From Vibrio sp. UCD-FRSSP16_30 (GTDB lineage: Bacteria; Pseudomonadota; Gammaproteobacteria; Enterobacterales; Vibrionaceae), in contig NZ_LZFW01000019.1 of NCBI RefSeq assembly GCF_001676025.1, positions 1 to 37,114 on the forward strand: 37,114 nt of DNA, in the 5' to 3' direction. Shown here in pieces: positions 1-8,344 of this stretch (position 1 is its first letter; each line of letters begins with the position of its first letter). A program made the position numbers and the translations under genes. Below the pieces are notes generated by a model. That model had not been told where the DNA came from, searched no databases, and saw only the letters and a list, made by a program, of their open reading frames with translations.

Positions 1-332
1 GCCAAGTACTTGCTGGCCAAGTACTTGCTGCTAAAGGTTCAATCAACCCACACACTAAATTTGAGTCAGAAGTGTACGTTCTTTCAAAAGACGAAGGCGG
101 CCGCCACACTCCTTTCTTCAAAGGTTACCGTCCACAGTTCTACTTCCGTACAACTGACGTAACAGGCGACATCACTCTACCGGAAGGTGTTGAGATGGTA
201 ATGCCAGGCGACAACGTTCAAATGACTGTTGAGCTAATCGCTCCAATCGCAATGGACGAAGGTCTACGCTTCGCAATCCGTGAAGGTGGCCGTACTGTTG
301 GTGCTGGTGTTGTAGCTAAGATTTTCGATTAA
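1..332 (+). CDS. tuf: Elongation factor Tu, C-terminal fragment (cut by window start)
   Basis: EF-Tu carries aminoacyl-tRNA to the ribosome as a GTP complex. Only the last ~110 codons are present, read in the frame starting at base 3. They cover the end of domain 2 and domain 3, with the family signatures [22 protein letters not shown] and a C-terminus ending in VVAKIFD. The GTPase domain lies outside the window. The first 30 bases are a 15-base unit repeated twice in tandem, giving GQVLA twice where EF-Tu normally has it once; this is probably an assembly artefact at a contig end. The position directly before secE-nusG matches tufB of E. coli. A strong terminator follows. Identification is secure; whether the 5-residue duplication exists in the cell is not. 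Confidence 0.97.
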   Translation, partial: QVLAGQVLAAKGSINPHTKFESEVYVLSKDEGGRHTPFFKGYRPQFYFRTTDVTGDITLPEGVEMVMPGDNVQMTVELIAPIAMDEGLRFAIREGGRTVGAGVVAKIFD

Positions 333-352
333 TAATTGACGAAATCTAAACA

Positions 353-378
353 AAAGGGCATCATTTGATGCCCTTTTT
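353..378 (+). terminator. Intrinsic terminator after tuf
   Basis: An 11-bp perfect stem (AAAGGGCATCA at 353-363 with TGATGCCCTTT at 366-376) ends in a T-tract at 374-378. It lies 20 bases after the tuf stop codon and separates tuf from secE-nusG. Confidence 0.93.
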
Positions 379-449
379 CTGCGCTACTGTTTACGATAGG
401 ACGAGAAATTACTCTTTTTATCGATAACGAGCACAGAATTTTGAGAATT

Positions 450-521
450 TTTCTTTCTATTGTGGGTTTTGTAGCCTGTACTAGAAAGAAAGTTCAGAAA
501 GAATGTGTTGATTATCAACAC
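450..521. promoter_or_regulatory. Inverted repeats in the tuf-secE spacer
   Basis: Two symmetrical elements sit between the tuf terminator and secE. A 10-bp stem (TTTCTTTCTA at 450-459 with its complement at 482-491) encloses a 22-base loop. Further on, GTGTTGAT-T-ATCAACAC at 505-521 is a perfect 8-bp-arm palindrome around one central base. The second looks like a protein-binding operator. It resembles an FNR site in its TTGAT/ATCAA halves, but the centre is 1 base instead of 4, so FNR is not supported. No clear sigma-70 promoter could be fixed here, although secE needs one. Confidence 0.45.
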
Positions 522-588
522 AATTGAATAGGCCCTGCAACAGCGGGGTTATTGTCGTCTATAGTAAGACTTGTCACAGGTTAGTTTT

Positions 589-966
589 ATGAAAGCAAAT
601 GCAGAAACTCCTGATAGCTCAAGTGCAGCAGACATCTTCAAGTGGATTGTCGCTTTTGTTCTGCTGGCCGCTGCTGTTGTAGGTAATCACCTATATGGTG
701 AAATGTCTGTAGTGATTCGAGCTGCGAGTGTTGTTGCATTAATTGCAATCGCTCTTGGTATCGCCGCTACGACTACGAAAGGTAAAGCTACGATTATATT
801 TGCACGTGAATCCCGTATGGAGATTCGTAAAGTTGTTTGGCCAACTCGCCAAGAAACTATGCAAACGACATTGATCGTATTGGCTGTAAGTATTGTTATG
901 GCTCTAGCGCTTTGGGGAATTGACGGTATTATGGTTCGTCTTGTTTCTCTAGCGACTGGGGTGTGA
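589..966 (+). CDS. secE: Preprotein translocase subunit SecE
   Basis: SecE clamps SecY in the SecYEG protein-conducting channel of the inner membrane. The 125-residue protein has three hydrophobic segments (roughly residues 18-38, 43-62 and 92-113), the three-helix form typical of gamma-proteobacteria. The conserved amphipathic stretch RKVVWPTRQET precedes the last helix. The start is the ATG at 589, with AGG at 578-580 eight bases upstream; an in-frame TTG at 571 lacks this spacing. nusG begins 11 bases after the stop, as in the usual secE-nusG operon. Confidence 0.96.
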   Translation: MKANAETPDSSSAADIFKWIVAFVLLAAAVVGNHLYGEMSVVIRAASVVALIAIALGIAATTTKGKATIIFARESRMEIRKVVWPTRQETMQTTLIVLAVSIVMALALWGIDGIMVRLVSLATGV

Positions 967-977
967 GGGTTTAGTTC

Positions 978-1526
978 ATGAGTGAAGCACCAAAGAAACG
1001 TTGGTATGTGGTTCAGGCTTTTTCTGGTTTTGAAGGTCGTGTAGCTACTTCTCTTCGCGAATATATCAGAATGCATGATATGGAAGAATTTTTTGGCGAA
1101 GTATTAGTTCCAACTGAAGAAGTTGTCGAAATGCGTGCTGGTCAGCGTCGCAAGAGCGAACGTAAATTCTTCCCTGGCTATGTACTTGTTCAAATGATTA
1201 TGAACGATGAGTCATGGCACTTGGTGCGTAGCATTCCTCGTGTTATGGGCTTTATTGGTGGTACTTCAGATAAACCTGCACCGATCACAGACAAAGAAGC
1301 TGATGCTATCTTGAATCGTCTTGAGAAGGCAAATGAAGCTCCTCGCCCTCGTACTATGTACGAAGCGGGTGAAGTTGTCCGTGTTAATGACGGTCCATTT
1401 GCTGACTTCAACGGTACTGTTGAAGAGGTGGATTACGAGAAGAGCCGTCTTAAAGTGTCAGTATCGATCTTCGGTCGTGCTACACCAGTAGAACTCGAAT
1501 TCGGTCAAGTTGAAAAAGTTGACTAA
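978..1526 (+). CDS. nusG: Transcription elongation/antitermination factor NusG
   Basis: NusG binds the clamp of RNA polymerase, suppresses pausing, and links polymerase to Rho or to the leading ribosome through S10. The 182-residue protein has an N-terminal NGN domain beginning [14 protein letters not shown] and containing the [10 protein letters not shown] core. A C-terminal KOW domain follows a linker ([19 protein letters not shown]). Length equals that of the E. coli protein (181-182). It follows secE by 11 bases with GAGGG as ribosome-binding site. The next gene, rplK, has its own promoter. Confidence 0.97.
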   Translation: MSEAPKKRWYVVQAFSGFEGRVATSLREYIRMHDMEEFFGEVLVPTEEVVEMRAGQRRKSERKFFPGYVLVQMIMNDESWHLVRSIPRVMGFIGGTSDKPAPITDKEADAILNRLEKANEAPRPRTMYEAGEVVRVNDGPFADFNGTVEEVDYEKSRLKVSVSIFGRATPVELEFGQVEKVD

Positions 1527-1543
1527 AAAATAGGCTTTAGGGC

Positions 1544-1579
1544 TTGTTTGGGGCGTGAATTGTATCTATAATTCGCGCC
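1544..1579 (+). promoter_or_regulatory. rplKA promoter with GC-rich discriminator and an inverted repeat around the -10
   Basis: A consensus -10 TATAAT (1567-1572) lies 17 bases after a weak -35 TTGTTT (1544-1549). The bases after the -10 read TCGCGCC, a GC-rich discriminator of the kind found at ppGpp/DksA-repressed promoters. The arms GGCGTGAATT (1552-1561) and AATTCGCGCC (1570-1579) form a 10-bp inverted repeat with one mismatch and an 8-base centre. The rplJ promoter has a near copy. Confidence 0.8.
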
Positions 1580-1580
1580 T

Positions 1581-1660
1581 CTTTACTTCTATTTGTGAAG
1601 TAAAGCGTTTTTATACTACGGGGAGCTGGCCGTATGGCAGCGTTATTACCCAAAATTAGG
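1581..1660 (+). promoter_or_regulatory. rplK mRNA leader: 5' hairpin and probable L1 translational operator
   Basis: The leader starts with a 9-bp hairpin (CTTTACTTC 1581-1589 with GAAGTAAAG 1597-1605) followed by TTTTT at 1608-1612, which resembles a weak promoter-proximal terminator. A second stem, GCTGGCC (1625-1631) with GGCAGC (1636-1641), has one bulged G and a GTAT loop just before the ribosome-binding region. By position this matches the site where excess L1 represses rplKA translation in E. coli. Binding itself is inferred. Confidence 0.55.
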
Positions 1661-1667
1661 AAATATC

Positions 1668-2096
1668 ATGGCTAAGAAAGTTGAAGCTTATATCAAACTG
1701 CAAGTTGCAGCAGGTATGGCGAACCCGTCGCCACCGGTTGGTCCTGCTCTAGGTCAACACGGTGTGAACATCATGGAATTCTGTAAAGCGTTTAACGCAA
1801 AAACAGAATCTGTTGAGAAAGGTCTTCCAATCCCAGTTGTTATCTCTGTATACAACGACCGTTCTTTCACGTTCGAAACTAAGACTCCACCTGCTGCAGT
1901 TCTTCTGCTTAAAGCAGCTGGCATCAAGTCTGGTTCTGGTCGTCCGAACACTGAGAAAGTTGGTACTGTAACTGACGCTCAAGTTCAAGAGATTGCAGAA
2001 ACTAAAGCTGCAGACATGACTGGCGCTGACATCGAAGCGATGAAGCGTTCTATCGCGGGTACTGCTCGTTCAATGGGCCTAGTGGTAGAGGGTTAA
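1668..2096 (+). CDS. rplK: 50S ribosomal protein L11
   Basis: L11 binds the GTPase-associated centre of 23S rRNA and is needed for factor-dependent GTP hydrolysis and for RelA activation on stalled ribosomes. The 142 residues match the standard length. The N-terminal domain carries the proline-rich [17 protein letters not shown] switch region. The C-terminal rRNA-binding domain includes [13 protein letters not shown] and ends in RSMGLVVEG. It is first in the rplK-rplA operon, four bases ahead of rplA, and is preceded by a promoter and a structured leader. Confidence 0.98.
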   Translation: MAKKVEAYIKLQVAAGMANPSPPVGPALGQHGVNIMEFCKAFNAKTESVEKGLPIPVVISVYNDRSFTFETKTPPAAVLLLKAAGIKSGSGRPNTEKVGTVTDAQVQEIAETKAADMTGADIEAMKRSIAGTARSMGLVVEG

Positions 2097-2100
2097 GACA

Positions 2101-2805
2101 ATGGCAAAACTTACTAAGCGTATGCGCGTTATTCGCGACAAAGTTGAAGTTACTAAAGAGTACGAAATCAACGAAGCTGTTGCTCTTCTTAAAGAACTAG
2201 CTACAGCTAATTTCAATGAAAGTGTTGACGTTGCAGTTAACCTTGGCATTGATGCTCGTAAATCTGATCAAAACGTACGTGGTGCAACTGTACTACCTCA
2301 CGGTACTGGTCGTGAAATTCGCGTTGCTGTGTTCACTCAAGGTGCAAATGCAGAAGCTGCGAAAGAAGCTGGTGCTGACATCGTTGGTATGGATGACCTA
2401 GCTGAGCAAGTTAAAAAGGGTGTAATGGACTTTGACGTTGTTGTTGCTTCTCCAGATGCAATGCGCGTTGTTGGTCAACTTGGTACTATCTTAGGTCCAC
2501 GTGGCCTTATGCCAAACCCTAAAGTTGGTACTGTGACTCCTAACGTTGCTCAAGCGGTTAAGAACGCTAAAGCTGGTCAGGTTCGTTACCGTAACGACAA
2601 AAATGGCATCATCCACACTACTATTGGTAAAGCATCTTTTGAAGTTTCACAAATTCAAGAGAACTTAGAAGCACTACTAGTTGCTCTTAAGAAAGCTAAG
2701 CCATCTTCAGCGAAAGGTACTTTCCTGAATAAAGTAACCATCTCTACTACGATGGGTGCTGGTGTTACTGTTGATCAGGCTAGCCTGAACACGCAAGCAA
2801 GCTAA
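2101..2805 (+). CDS. rplA: 50S ribosomal protein L1
   Basis: L1 forms the mobile L1 stalk next to the E site and helps move deacylated tRNA; free L1 represses its own operon through the rplK leader. The 234-residue protein is normal in length (E. coli 234). It has the typical start MAKLTKRMR and the signature [16 protein letters not shown] in the second domain. The ATG lies four bases after the rplK stop, and AGAGGG inside the rplK 3' end acts as ribosome-binding site, so the two are translationally coupled. Confidence 0.98.
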   Translation: MAKLTKRMRVIRDKVEVTKEYEINEAVALLKELATANFNESVDVAVNLGIDARKSDQNVRGATVLPHGTGREIRVAVFTQGANAEAAKEAGADIVGMDDLAEQVKKGVMDFDVVVASPDAMRVVGQLGTILGPRGLMPNPKVGTVTPNVAQAVKNAKAGQVRYRNDKNGIIHTTIGKASFEVSQIQENLEALLVALKKAKPSSAKGTFLNKVTISTTMGAGVTVDQASLNTQAS

Positions 2806-2807
2806 TC

Positions 2808-2843
2808 TTGCTTTGGCGCGAAATTAGTATATAATCTCGCGCC
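2808..2843 (+). promoter_or_regulatory. rplJL-rpoBC promoter with GC-rich discriminator and an inverted repeat around the -10
   Basis: The -35 TTGCTT (2808-2813) and -10 TATAAT (2830-2835) are 16 bases apart. The discriminator reads CTCGCGCC. The arms GGCGCGAAATT (2815-2825) and AATCTCGCGCC (2833-2843) form an 11-bp inverted repeat with one mismatch and a 7-base centre. The design is nearly the same as at the rplK promoter. It starts within a few bases of the rplA stop. Confidence 0.8.
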
Positions 2844-2849
2844 TAATAT

Positions 2850-3060
2850 TTGTGGTTGGGGCTGACTCAGACATCTCGATGTAAGAGTGAGTCTCCGTCC
2901 AAGACCGTAGGCGTTACAAGCTATTTTAGCGATGTAACTTAATAGTATACCTACGTAGATGGTGCCCGAACTGACAGAAAGCCAAGCTTGCAAAAGATTG
3001 CCTTTCTTCTGGGACTGCACTGTTTTTACTCTCACCAATTATGGTGAGTAGTGTAACGAC
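2850..3060 (+). promoter_or_regulatory. Long structured rplJ leader (L10-L12 autoregulatory leader)
   Basis: The ~235-base untranslated leader folds into clear nested stems. GACTCA (2864-2869) pairs with TGAGTC (2888-2893) around an inner ACATC/GATGT hairpin. CGTAGG (2906-2911) pairs with CCTACG (2950-2955) around GTTACA/TGTAAC and GCTA/TAGC. A third hairpin, CTCACC/GGTGAG (3031-3048), lies before the ribosome-binding site. In E. coli the L10-L12 complex binds such a leader and blocks rplJ and rplL translation. The structure is visible; the ligand is taken from the known family. Confidence 0.75.
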
Positions 3061-3079
3061 AACCAGGAGTAAATCCAAA

Positions 3080-3577
3080 ATGGCTTTAAACCTTCAAGAC
3101 AAAAAAGCAATTGTTGCTGAAGTCAACGAAGCTGCCAGTGGTGCACTTTCTGCAGTTGTAGCTGATTCTCGTGGCGTTCAAGTTGGCGCAATGACTTCTC
3201 TACGTAAACAAGCTCGTGAAGCGGGTGTTTACATGAGAGTTGTGCGTAACACACTAGCACGCCGTGCAATGCAAGGTACTGACTACGAGTGTCTAACTGA
3301 CACTTTCACTGGTCCTACTCTAATTGCATTCTCTAACGAGCACCCAGGTGCTGCAGCGCGTCTTTTTAAAGACTTCGCTAAAGAGAACAAAGATTTCGAG
3401 ATCAAAGCTGCTGCATTTGAAGGCGCGGTTACTGACGCAGATCTACTAGCGACACTACCAACTTACGACGAAGCTATCGCACGCCTAATGATGTGCATGA
3501 AAGAAGCTTCTGCAGGCAAGCTGGTACGTACTATCGCTGCACTTCGCGACCAAAAAGAAGAAGAAGCAGCGGCTTAA
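3080..3577 (+). CDS. rplJ: 50S ribosomal protein L10
   Basis: L10 anchors the L7/L12 dimers at the ribosomal stalk base; the L10-L12 complex also represses its own mRNA. The 165-residue protein starts [15 protein letters not shown] and has the conserved VRNTLARRA region. Its C-terminal helix (from about residue 130, [32 protein letters not shown] in segments) is the L12-binding spine. The start is the ATG at 3080, preceded by AGGAG at 3065-3069. An in-frame upstream ATG at 3041 lies in a leader hairpin loop, lacks homology and is rejected. rplL follows after 57 bases. Confidence 0.97.
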   Translation: MALNLQDKKAIVAEVNEAASGALSAVVADSRGVQVGAMTSLRKQAREAGVYMRVVRNTLARRAMQGTDYECLTDTFTGPTLIAFSNEHPGAAARLFKDFAKENKDFEIKAAAFEGAVTDADLLATLPTYDEAIARLMMCMKEASAGKLVRTIAALRDQKEEEAAA

Positions 3578-3634
3578 GCCTTGCTTTCTACTGGTTGCAA
3601 AATAAACTTATTGTTGACTTAAAAGAGAATTGTT

Positions 3635-4003
3635 ATGTCTATTACTAACGAGCAAATCCTAGACGCAGTTGCAGAAATGTCTGTAATGCAAGTTGTTGAG
3701 CTTATCGAAGCTATGGAAGAGAAATTCGGCGTATCTGCAGCAGCTGCTGTAGTTGCTGGTGGCGCAGCTGGCGGTGACGCTGCTGAAGAACAAACTGAAT
3801 TTGACGTAATCCTTACTGCTATCGGCGGTAACAAGGTTTCTGTAATCAAAGCAGTACGTGGCGCTACAGGTCTTGGCCTTAAAGAAGCTAAAGGTCTAGT
3901 TGACGGTGCACCTGCACCGCTTAAAGAAGCTGTTTCTAAAGAAGAAGCAGAAGCTCTTAAAGCGACTCTAGAAGAAGCTGGTGCTTCTGTTGAAGTTAAG
4001 TAA
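3635..4003 (+). CDS. rplL: 50S ribosomal protein L7/L12
   Basis: L7/L12 forms the flexible stalk that recruits translational GTPases. The 122 residues show the three expected parts: an N-terminal dimerisation helix ([20 protein letters not shown]), an Ala/Gly-rich hinge (about residues 35-52), and the globular C-terminal domain containing [20 protein letters not shown], the factor-binding surface. It follows rplJ in the same transcript, and is followed by a partial terminator that lowers transcription into rpoB. Confidence 0.98.
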   Translation: MSITNEQILDAVAEMSVMQVVELIEAMEEKFGVSAAAAVVAGGAAGGDAAEEQTEFDVILTAIGGNKVSVIKAVRGATGLGLKEAKGLVDGAPAPLKEAVSKEEAEALKATLEEAGASVEVK

Positions 4004-4035
4004 TTATTACTTAATTTCTTAGCCGAATGGCTAAT

Positions 4036-4066
4036 GGCTGGTGGTTTATTAACCACCGGCCTTTTT
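4036..4066 (+). terminator. rplL-rpoB attenuator (partial terminator)
   Basis: The stem GGCTGGTGGTT (4036-4046) pairs with AACCACCGGCC (4051-4061), with one T-G wobble, a 4-base loop and a T-tract at 4062-4066. It lies between rplL and rpoB, where E. coli has an attenuator that most polymerases read through, giving more L12 than RNA polymerase. Read-through must occur here, since no strong promoter is seen in the 170 bases before rpoB. Confidence 0.85.
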
Positions 4067-4235
4067 GCGCTGTAGGGTACAGGTGTTTTTTCACTGTTTA
4101 GTCGCCTTTTACCCAAGCAAAAACATACTTCATAACCTCTGAAGTGTTATTACGTAAAACAGTTGTTAGTCTCTGTCTTTTATTTTGTGCAAATAATCGA
4201 CAGTTGGGTCACTTATCAGCGAGCTGAGGAACCCC

Positions 4236-7200
4236 ATGGTTTACTCTTATACCGAGAAAAAGCGCATCCGTAAGGATTTTGGTACTCGTCCACAAGTATT
4301 GGACGTCCCGTACCTGCTATCGATCCAGCTTGATTCTTTCGATAAATTTATCGAGCAGGATCCTGAAGGAGAACACGGTCTGGAAGCTGCTTTTCGTTCT
4401 GTTTTTCCAATTCAGAGCTACAACGGCAATTCTGAGCTGCAATACGTTAGCTATCGTCTTGGTGAGCCTGTATTTGATGTTAAAGAATGTCAAATCCGTG
4501 GTATCACTTATTCAAAACCGCTGCGCGTTAAGCTGCGTCTAGTTGTATTCGACAAAGACGCACCAGCTGGTACTGTAAAAGACATTAAAGAACAAGAAGT
4601 CTACATGGGTGAAATTCCACTCATGACGGACAATGGTACCTTTGTGATTAATGGTACCGAGAGGGTTATCGTATCCCAGTTACATAGAAGTCCGGGTGTA
4701 TTCTTCGACAGCGATAAGGGTAAGACTCACTCTTCTGGTAAAGTTTTATATAACGCACGCGTTATTCCTTACCGTGGCTCATGGTTAGACTTTGAGTTCG
4801 ATCCTAAGGATAGCCTGTTTGTTCGTATCGACCGTCGTCGTAAACTTCCAGCGTCTATTATCCTACGTGCGTTGGGTAAAACGACAGAAGAGATCCTAGA
4901 TCTGTTCTTCGATAAAGTACGCTTTGAAGTTCAAAACCAAACTCTAATGATGGAGTTGGTTCCTGAACGTCTACGTGGTGAAACTGCTTCTTTTGATATT
5001 GAAGCGAACGGTACTACTTACGTTGAAGCTGGTCGTCGTGTGACTGCCCGCCATATCCGCAATCTTGAAAAAGATGGCGTTGAGTTCATCGAAGTACCGG
5101 TTGACTACATCGTTGGCAAAGTAGCCTCTAAAGACTACATTGACGAAAGTACTGGCGAAATCGTTGTTGGCGCGAACCAAGAGTTCACGCTTGAAAGCCT
5201 AGCTAACCTTGCGCAAGCAGGTCACTCTAAGCTGGAAGTATTGTTCACGAATGACCTAGATCATGGTCCATTCATGTCTGATACACTTCGTGGTGACAGT
5301 ACAACAGACCGCCTATCTGCATTGGTAGAAATCTACCGCATGATGCGTCCTGGCGAGCCACCAACGAAAGATGCTGCTGAATCATTATTCACAAGCTTGT
5401 TCTTCTCTGAAGAGCGCTACGATCTATCAACTGTAGGTCGTATGAAGTTTAACAGCTCAATCTTGCGTGAAGACGCAGGCGAGCAAGGCATCCTAGACGA
5501 AACTGATATCATCGAAGTGATGAAGAAGCTTATCTCTATCCGTAATGGTAAAGGTGAAGTGGATGATATCGATCACCTTGGTAACCGTCGTATTCGCTCT
5601 GTAGGCGAAATGGCAGAAAACCAATTCCGTGTAGGTCTAGTTCGTGTTGAGCGTGCTGTTAAAGAGCGTTTGAGCCTTGGTGATCTTGATGCAATCATGC
5701 CTCAAGATTTGATCAACGCTAAGCCAATTTCTGCGGCAGTGAAAGAGTTCTTTGGCTCTTCTCAGTTGTCTCAGTTTATGGATCAGAACAACCCGCTTTC
5801 AGAAGTTACTCACAAACGTCGTATCTCAGCGTTAGGTCCTGGTGGTCTAACTCGTGAGCGTGCTGGCTTTGAGGTTCGTGACGTTCACGTTACGCACTAC
5901 GGTCGTCTATGTCCGATCGAAACTCCTGAAGGTCCGAACATCGGTCTAATTAACTCACTATCTGCGTATGCGCGTTGTAACGACTTTGGTTTCCTAGAGA
6001 CTCCTTATCGTCGCGTTGTTGATGGTGTAGTAACAGAAGACGTCGATTACCTATCTGCTATCGAAGAAGGCCAATACGTTATCGCTCAGGCGAATACAGT
6101 ATTGACTGAAAGCAACACATTCAATGATGAACTGATCACAGCCCGTTTGAAGGGTGAATCAGGTCTACACCCACGTGAAAACGTGAGTTACATGGATGTT
6201 GCTACGAACCAGGTAGTATCTATCGCTGCATCTTTGATCCCATTCCTAGAGCACGATGATGCAAACCGTGCATTGATGGGTGCGAACATGCAACGTCAGG
6301 CAGTTCCAACTCTACGCGCTGATAAGCCGCTTGTAGGTACTGGTGTTGAACGCAATATTGCGGTTGACTCTGGTGTTACAGCAGTAGCTAAGCGTGGCGG
6401 TATGGTTCAGTCTGTAGACGCTTCTCGTATCGTTATTAAGGTTAATGAAAATGAATTGGTACCTGGCGAAGCTGGTATCGATATCTATAACCTAACTAAA
6501 TACACGCGTTCTAACCAGAACACTTGTATTAACCAACGTCCTACCGTGCTACCTGGCGAACCAGTAGCAAGAGGTGACGTTCTAGCAGATGGTCCTTCAA
6601 CTGACCTTGGCGAATTGGCTCTTGGCCAAAACATGCGTATCGCATTCATGCCTTGGAATGGTTACAACTTTGAGGATTCAATCCTAGTTTCTGAGCGTGT
6701 AGTACAAGAAGATCGCTTTACTACTATCCACATTCAAGAACTATCTTGTGTGGCGCGTGATACTAAGCTTGGTTCTGAAGAAATCACTGCTGATATTCCA
6801 AACGTAGGTGAAGCTGCTCTATCTAAACTAGATGAGTCAGGTATCGTTTACATTGGTGCTGAAGTTAAGGGTGGCGACATCCTAGTTGGTAAAGTAACGC
6901 CTAAAGGTGAAACTCAGCTAACTCCTGAAGAGAAACTACTACGTGCAATCTTCGGTGAAAAAGCATCTGATGTTAAAGATACATCACTACGTGTGCCTAA
7001 CTCTGTTTCAGGTACCATCATTGACGTTCAAGTCTTTACTCGCGATGGCGTAGAAAAAGACAAACGTGCTCTAGAAATAGAGCAAATGCAGCTTAAAGAA
7101 GCGAAGAAAGACCTTACTGAAGAATTCCAGATTCTTGAGGGTGGCCTTCTAAACCGCGTTCGTGCTGTATTGATTGCTGGTGGTTACTCTGAAGCTAAAC

Positions 7201-8264
7201 TGGATACAATTAACCGTAAACAGTGGCTAGAGCAAACTCTTGAAGATGACGCACTGCAATCTCAACTTGAGCAACTTGCAGAGCAGAACGACGAGCTTAA
7301 AGCTGACTTCGATAAGAAGTTTGAAACTAAGCGTCGTAAGATCACTCAAGGTGATGACTTAGCACCTGGCGTTCTTAAGATTGTTAAGGTTTACCTAGCG
7401 GTTAGACGTCGCATCCAGCCTGGTGATAAAATGGCGGGTCGTCACGGTAACAAGGGTGTAATCTCTAAGATTAACCCTGTTGAAGACATGCCTTACGATG
7501 AGAAAGGTCAACCGGTCGATATCGTTCTTAACCCACTGGGTGTACCATCACGTATGAACATCGGTCAGATCCTTGAAGTTCACTTGGGTCTAGCGGCTAA
7601 AGGTATCGGTGACAAGATCAACCAGATGATTAAAGAGCAACAGGAACTAGCTAGGTTCCGTGAGTTCTTACAGAAGGTTTATGATCTTGGTGATACTCGT
7701 CAAGACGTAGATATTGCTGAACTATCGGACGATCAAGTTCGTACGCTAGTTAAGAATCTACGTGGCGGTCTACCAATCGCGACTCCAGTATTTGACGGTG
7801 CTTCTGAGAAGAACATCAAGAAACTACTGCAACTAGGTGATCTACCTGAATCAGGTCAGCTTACTTTGTTTGATGGTCGTACTGGTGATTCGTTTGAGCG
7901 TCCTGTAACTGTAGGTTACATGTACATGCTGAAACTGAACCACTTGGTTGATGACAAGATGCACGCACGTTCAACTGGTTCTTACAGCCTAGTAACTCAG
8001 CAACCACTTGGTGGTAAAGCTCAGTTCGGTGGTCAGCGTTTCGGTGAGATGGAAGTATGGGCACTAGAAGCATACGGTGCTGCTTACACTCTACAAGAAA
8101 TGCTAACCGTTAAGTCGGATGACGTGAATGGCCGTACTAAGATGTATAAAAACATCGTAGATGGTAACCACTCGATGGAACCAGGCATGCCGGAATCATT
8201 CAACGTACTGTTGAAAGAAATCCGCTCGCTAGGTATTAACATCGAGCTAGAAGACGAAGAGTAA
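4236..8264 (+). CDS. rpoB: DNA-directed RNA polymerase subunit beta
   Basis: The beta subunit forms one side of the active-site cleft and the rifampicin pocket. The 1342-residue length equals that of E. coli RpoB. The rifampicin region keeps wild-type residues on E. coli numbering: Q510, L511, S512, Q513, D516, H526, R529 and S531 are all present, so no resistance change is visible. Conserved blocks include [13 protein letters not shown], the [12 protein letters not shown] segment, and [12 protein letters not shown] near the active site. The C-terminus ends IELEDEE. ATG at 4236 follows GAGG. rpoC starts 80 bases downstream. Confidence 0.99.
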   Translation: MVYSYTEKKRIRKDFGTRPQVLDVPYLLSIQLDSFDKFIEQDPEGEHGLEAAFRSVFPIQSYNGNSELQYVSYRLGEPVFDVKECQIRGITYSKPLRVKLRLVVFDKDAPAGTVKDIKEQEVYMGEIPLMTDNGTFVINGTERVIVSQLHRSPGVFFDSDKGKTHSSGKVLYNARVIPYRGSWLDFEFDPKDSLFVRIDRRRKLPASIILRALGKTTEEILDLFFDKVRFEVQNQTLMMELVPERLRGETASFDIEANGTTYVEAGRRVTARHIRNLEKDGVEFIEVPVDYIVGKVASKDYIDESTGEIVVGANQEFTLESLANLAQAGHSKLEVLFTNDLDHGPFMSDTLRGDSTTDRLSALVEIYRMMRPGEPPTKDAAESLFTSLFFSEERYDLSTVGRMKFNSSILREDAGEQGILDETDIIEVMKKLISIRNGKGEVDDIDHLGNRRIRSVGEMAENQFRVGLVRVERAVKERLSLGDLDAIMPQDLINAKPISAAVKEFFGSSQLSQFMDQNNPLSEVTHKRRISALGPGGLTRERAGFEVRDVHVTHYGRLCPIETPEGPNIGLINSLSAYARCNDFGFLETPYRRVVDGVVTEDVDYLSAIEEGQYVIAQANTVLTESNTFNDELITARLKGESGLHPRENVSYMDVATNQVVSIAASLIPFLEHDDANRALMGANMQRQAVPTLRADKPLVGTGVERNIAVDSGVTAVAKRGGMVQSVDASRIVIKVNENELVPGEAGIDIYNLTKYTRSNQNTCINQRPTVLPGEPVARGDVLADGPSTDLGELALGQNMRIAFMPWNGYNFEDSILVSERVVQEDRFTTIHIQELSCVARDTKLGSEEITADIPNVGEAALSKLDESGIVYIGAEVKGGDILVGKVTPKGETQLTPEEKLLRAIFGEKASDVKDTSLRVPNSVSGTIIDVQVFTRDGVEKDKRALEIEQMQLKEAKKDLTEEFQILEGGLLNRVRAVLIAGGYSEAKLDTINRKQWLEQTLEDDALQSQLEQLAEQNDELKADFDKKFETKRRKITQGDDLAPGVLKIVKVYLAVRRRIQPGDKMAGRHGNKGVISKINPVEDMPYDEKGQPVDIVLNPLGVPSRMNIGQILEVHLGLAAKGIGDKINQMIKEQQELARFREFLQKVYDLGDTRQDVDIAELSDDQVRTLVKNLRGGLPIATPVFDGASEKNIKKLLQLGDLPESGQLTLFDGRTGDSFERPVTVGYMYMLKLNHLVDDKMHARSTGSYSLVTQQPLGGKAQFGGQRFGEMEVWALEAYGAAYTLQEMLTVKSDDVNGRTKMYKNIVDGNHSMEPGMPESFNVLLKEIRSLGINIELEDEE

Positions 8265-8302
8265 TTCTTTTCTTATAAAGAAAAGTAGTTACTTGGTAAG
8301 AG

Positions 8303-8323
8303 GGCGCTCCTCGAGCGCCTTTT
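8303..8323 (+). terminator. GC-rich hairpin plus short T-tract between rpoB and rpoC
   Basis: GGCGCTC (8303-8309) pairs perfectly with GAGCGCC (8313-8319) across a 3-base loop, followed by TTTT (8320-8323). It lies in the 80-base rpoB-rpoC gap. It has terminator form but a short U-tract, and rpoC must still be transcribed. It may be a weak attenuator, a pause site or an RNA-stability element. Confidence 0.5.
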
Positions 8324-8344
8324 AACTCCTTGCAGGAGCTGACA

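Noticed and set aside
333..588. tRNA gene between tuf and secE
   Set aside because: No cloverleaf or T-loop consensus (GGTTCRANNCC) is present.
3041..3079. Upstream ATG for rplJ
   Set aside because: It lies in a leader hairpin loop, its extra 13 residues have no homology, and AGGAG correctly serves the ATG at 3080.
3619..4116. 165-codon open frame antisense to rplL
   Set aside because: Ala/Ser/Thr-rich mirror of the L7/L12 coding strand that runs through the attenuator; no gene features.
5763..5830. Possible rifampicin-resistance change in rpoB
   Set aside because: All key residues (Q513, D516, H526, R529, S531) are wild type.
8330..8344. TTG start for rpoC, five codons upstream
   Set aside because: The AGGAG ribosome-binding site lies inside that extension, and E. 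coli RpoC begins at the equivalent of the GTG at 8345.
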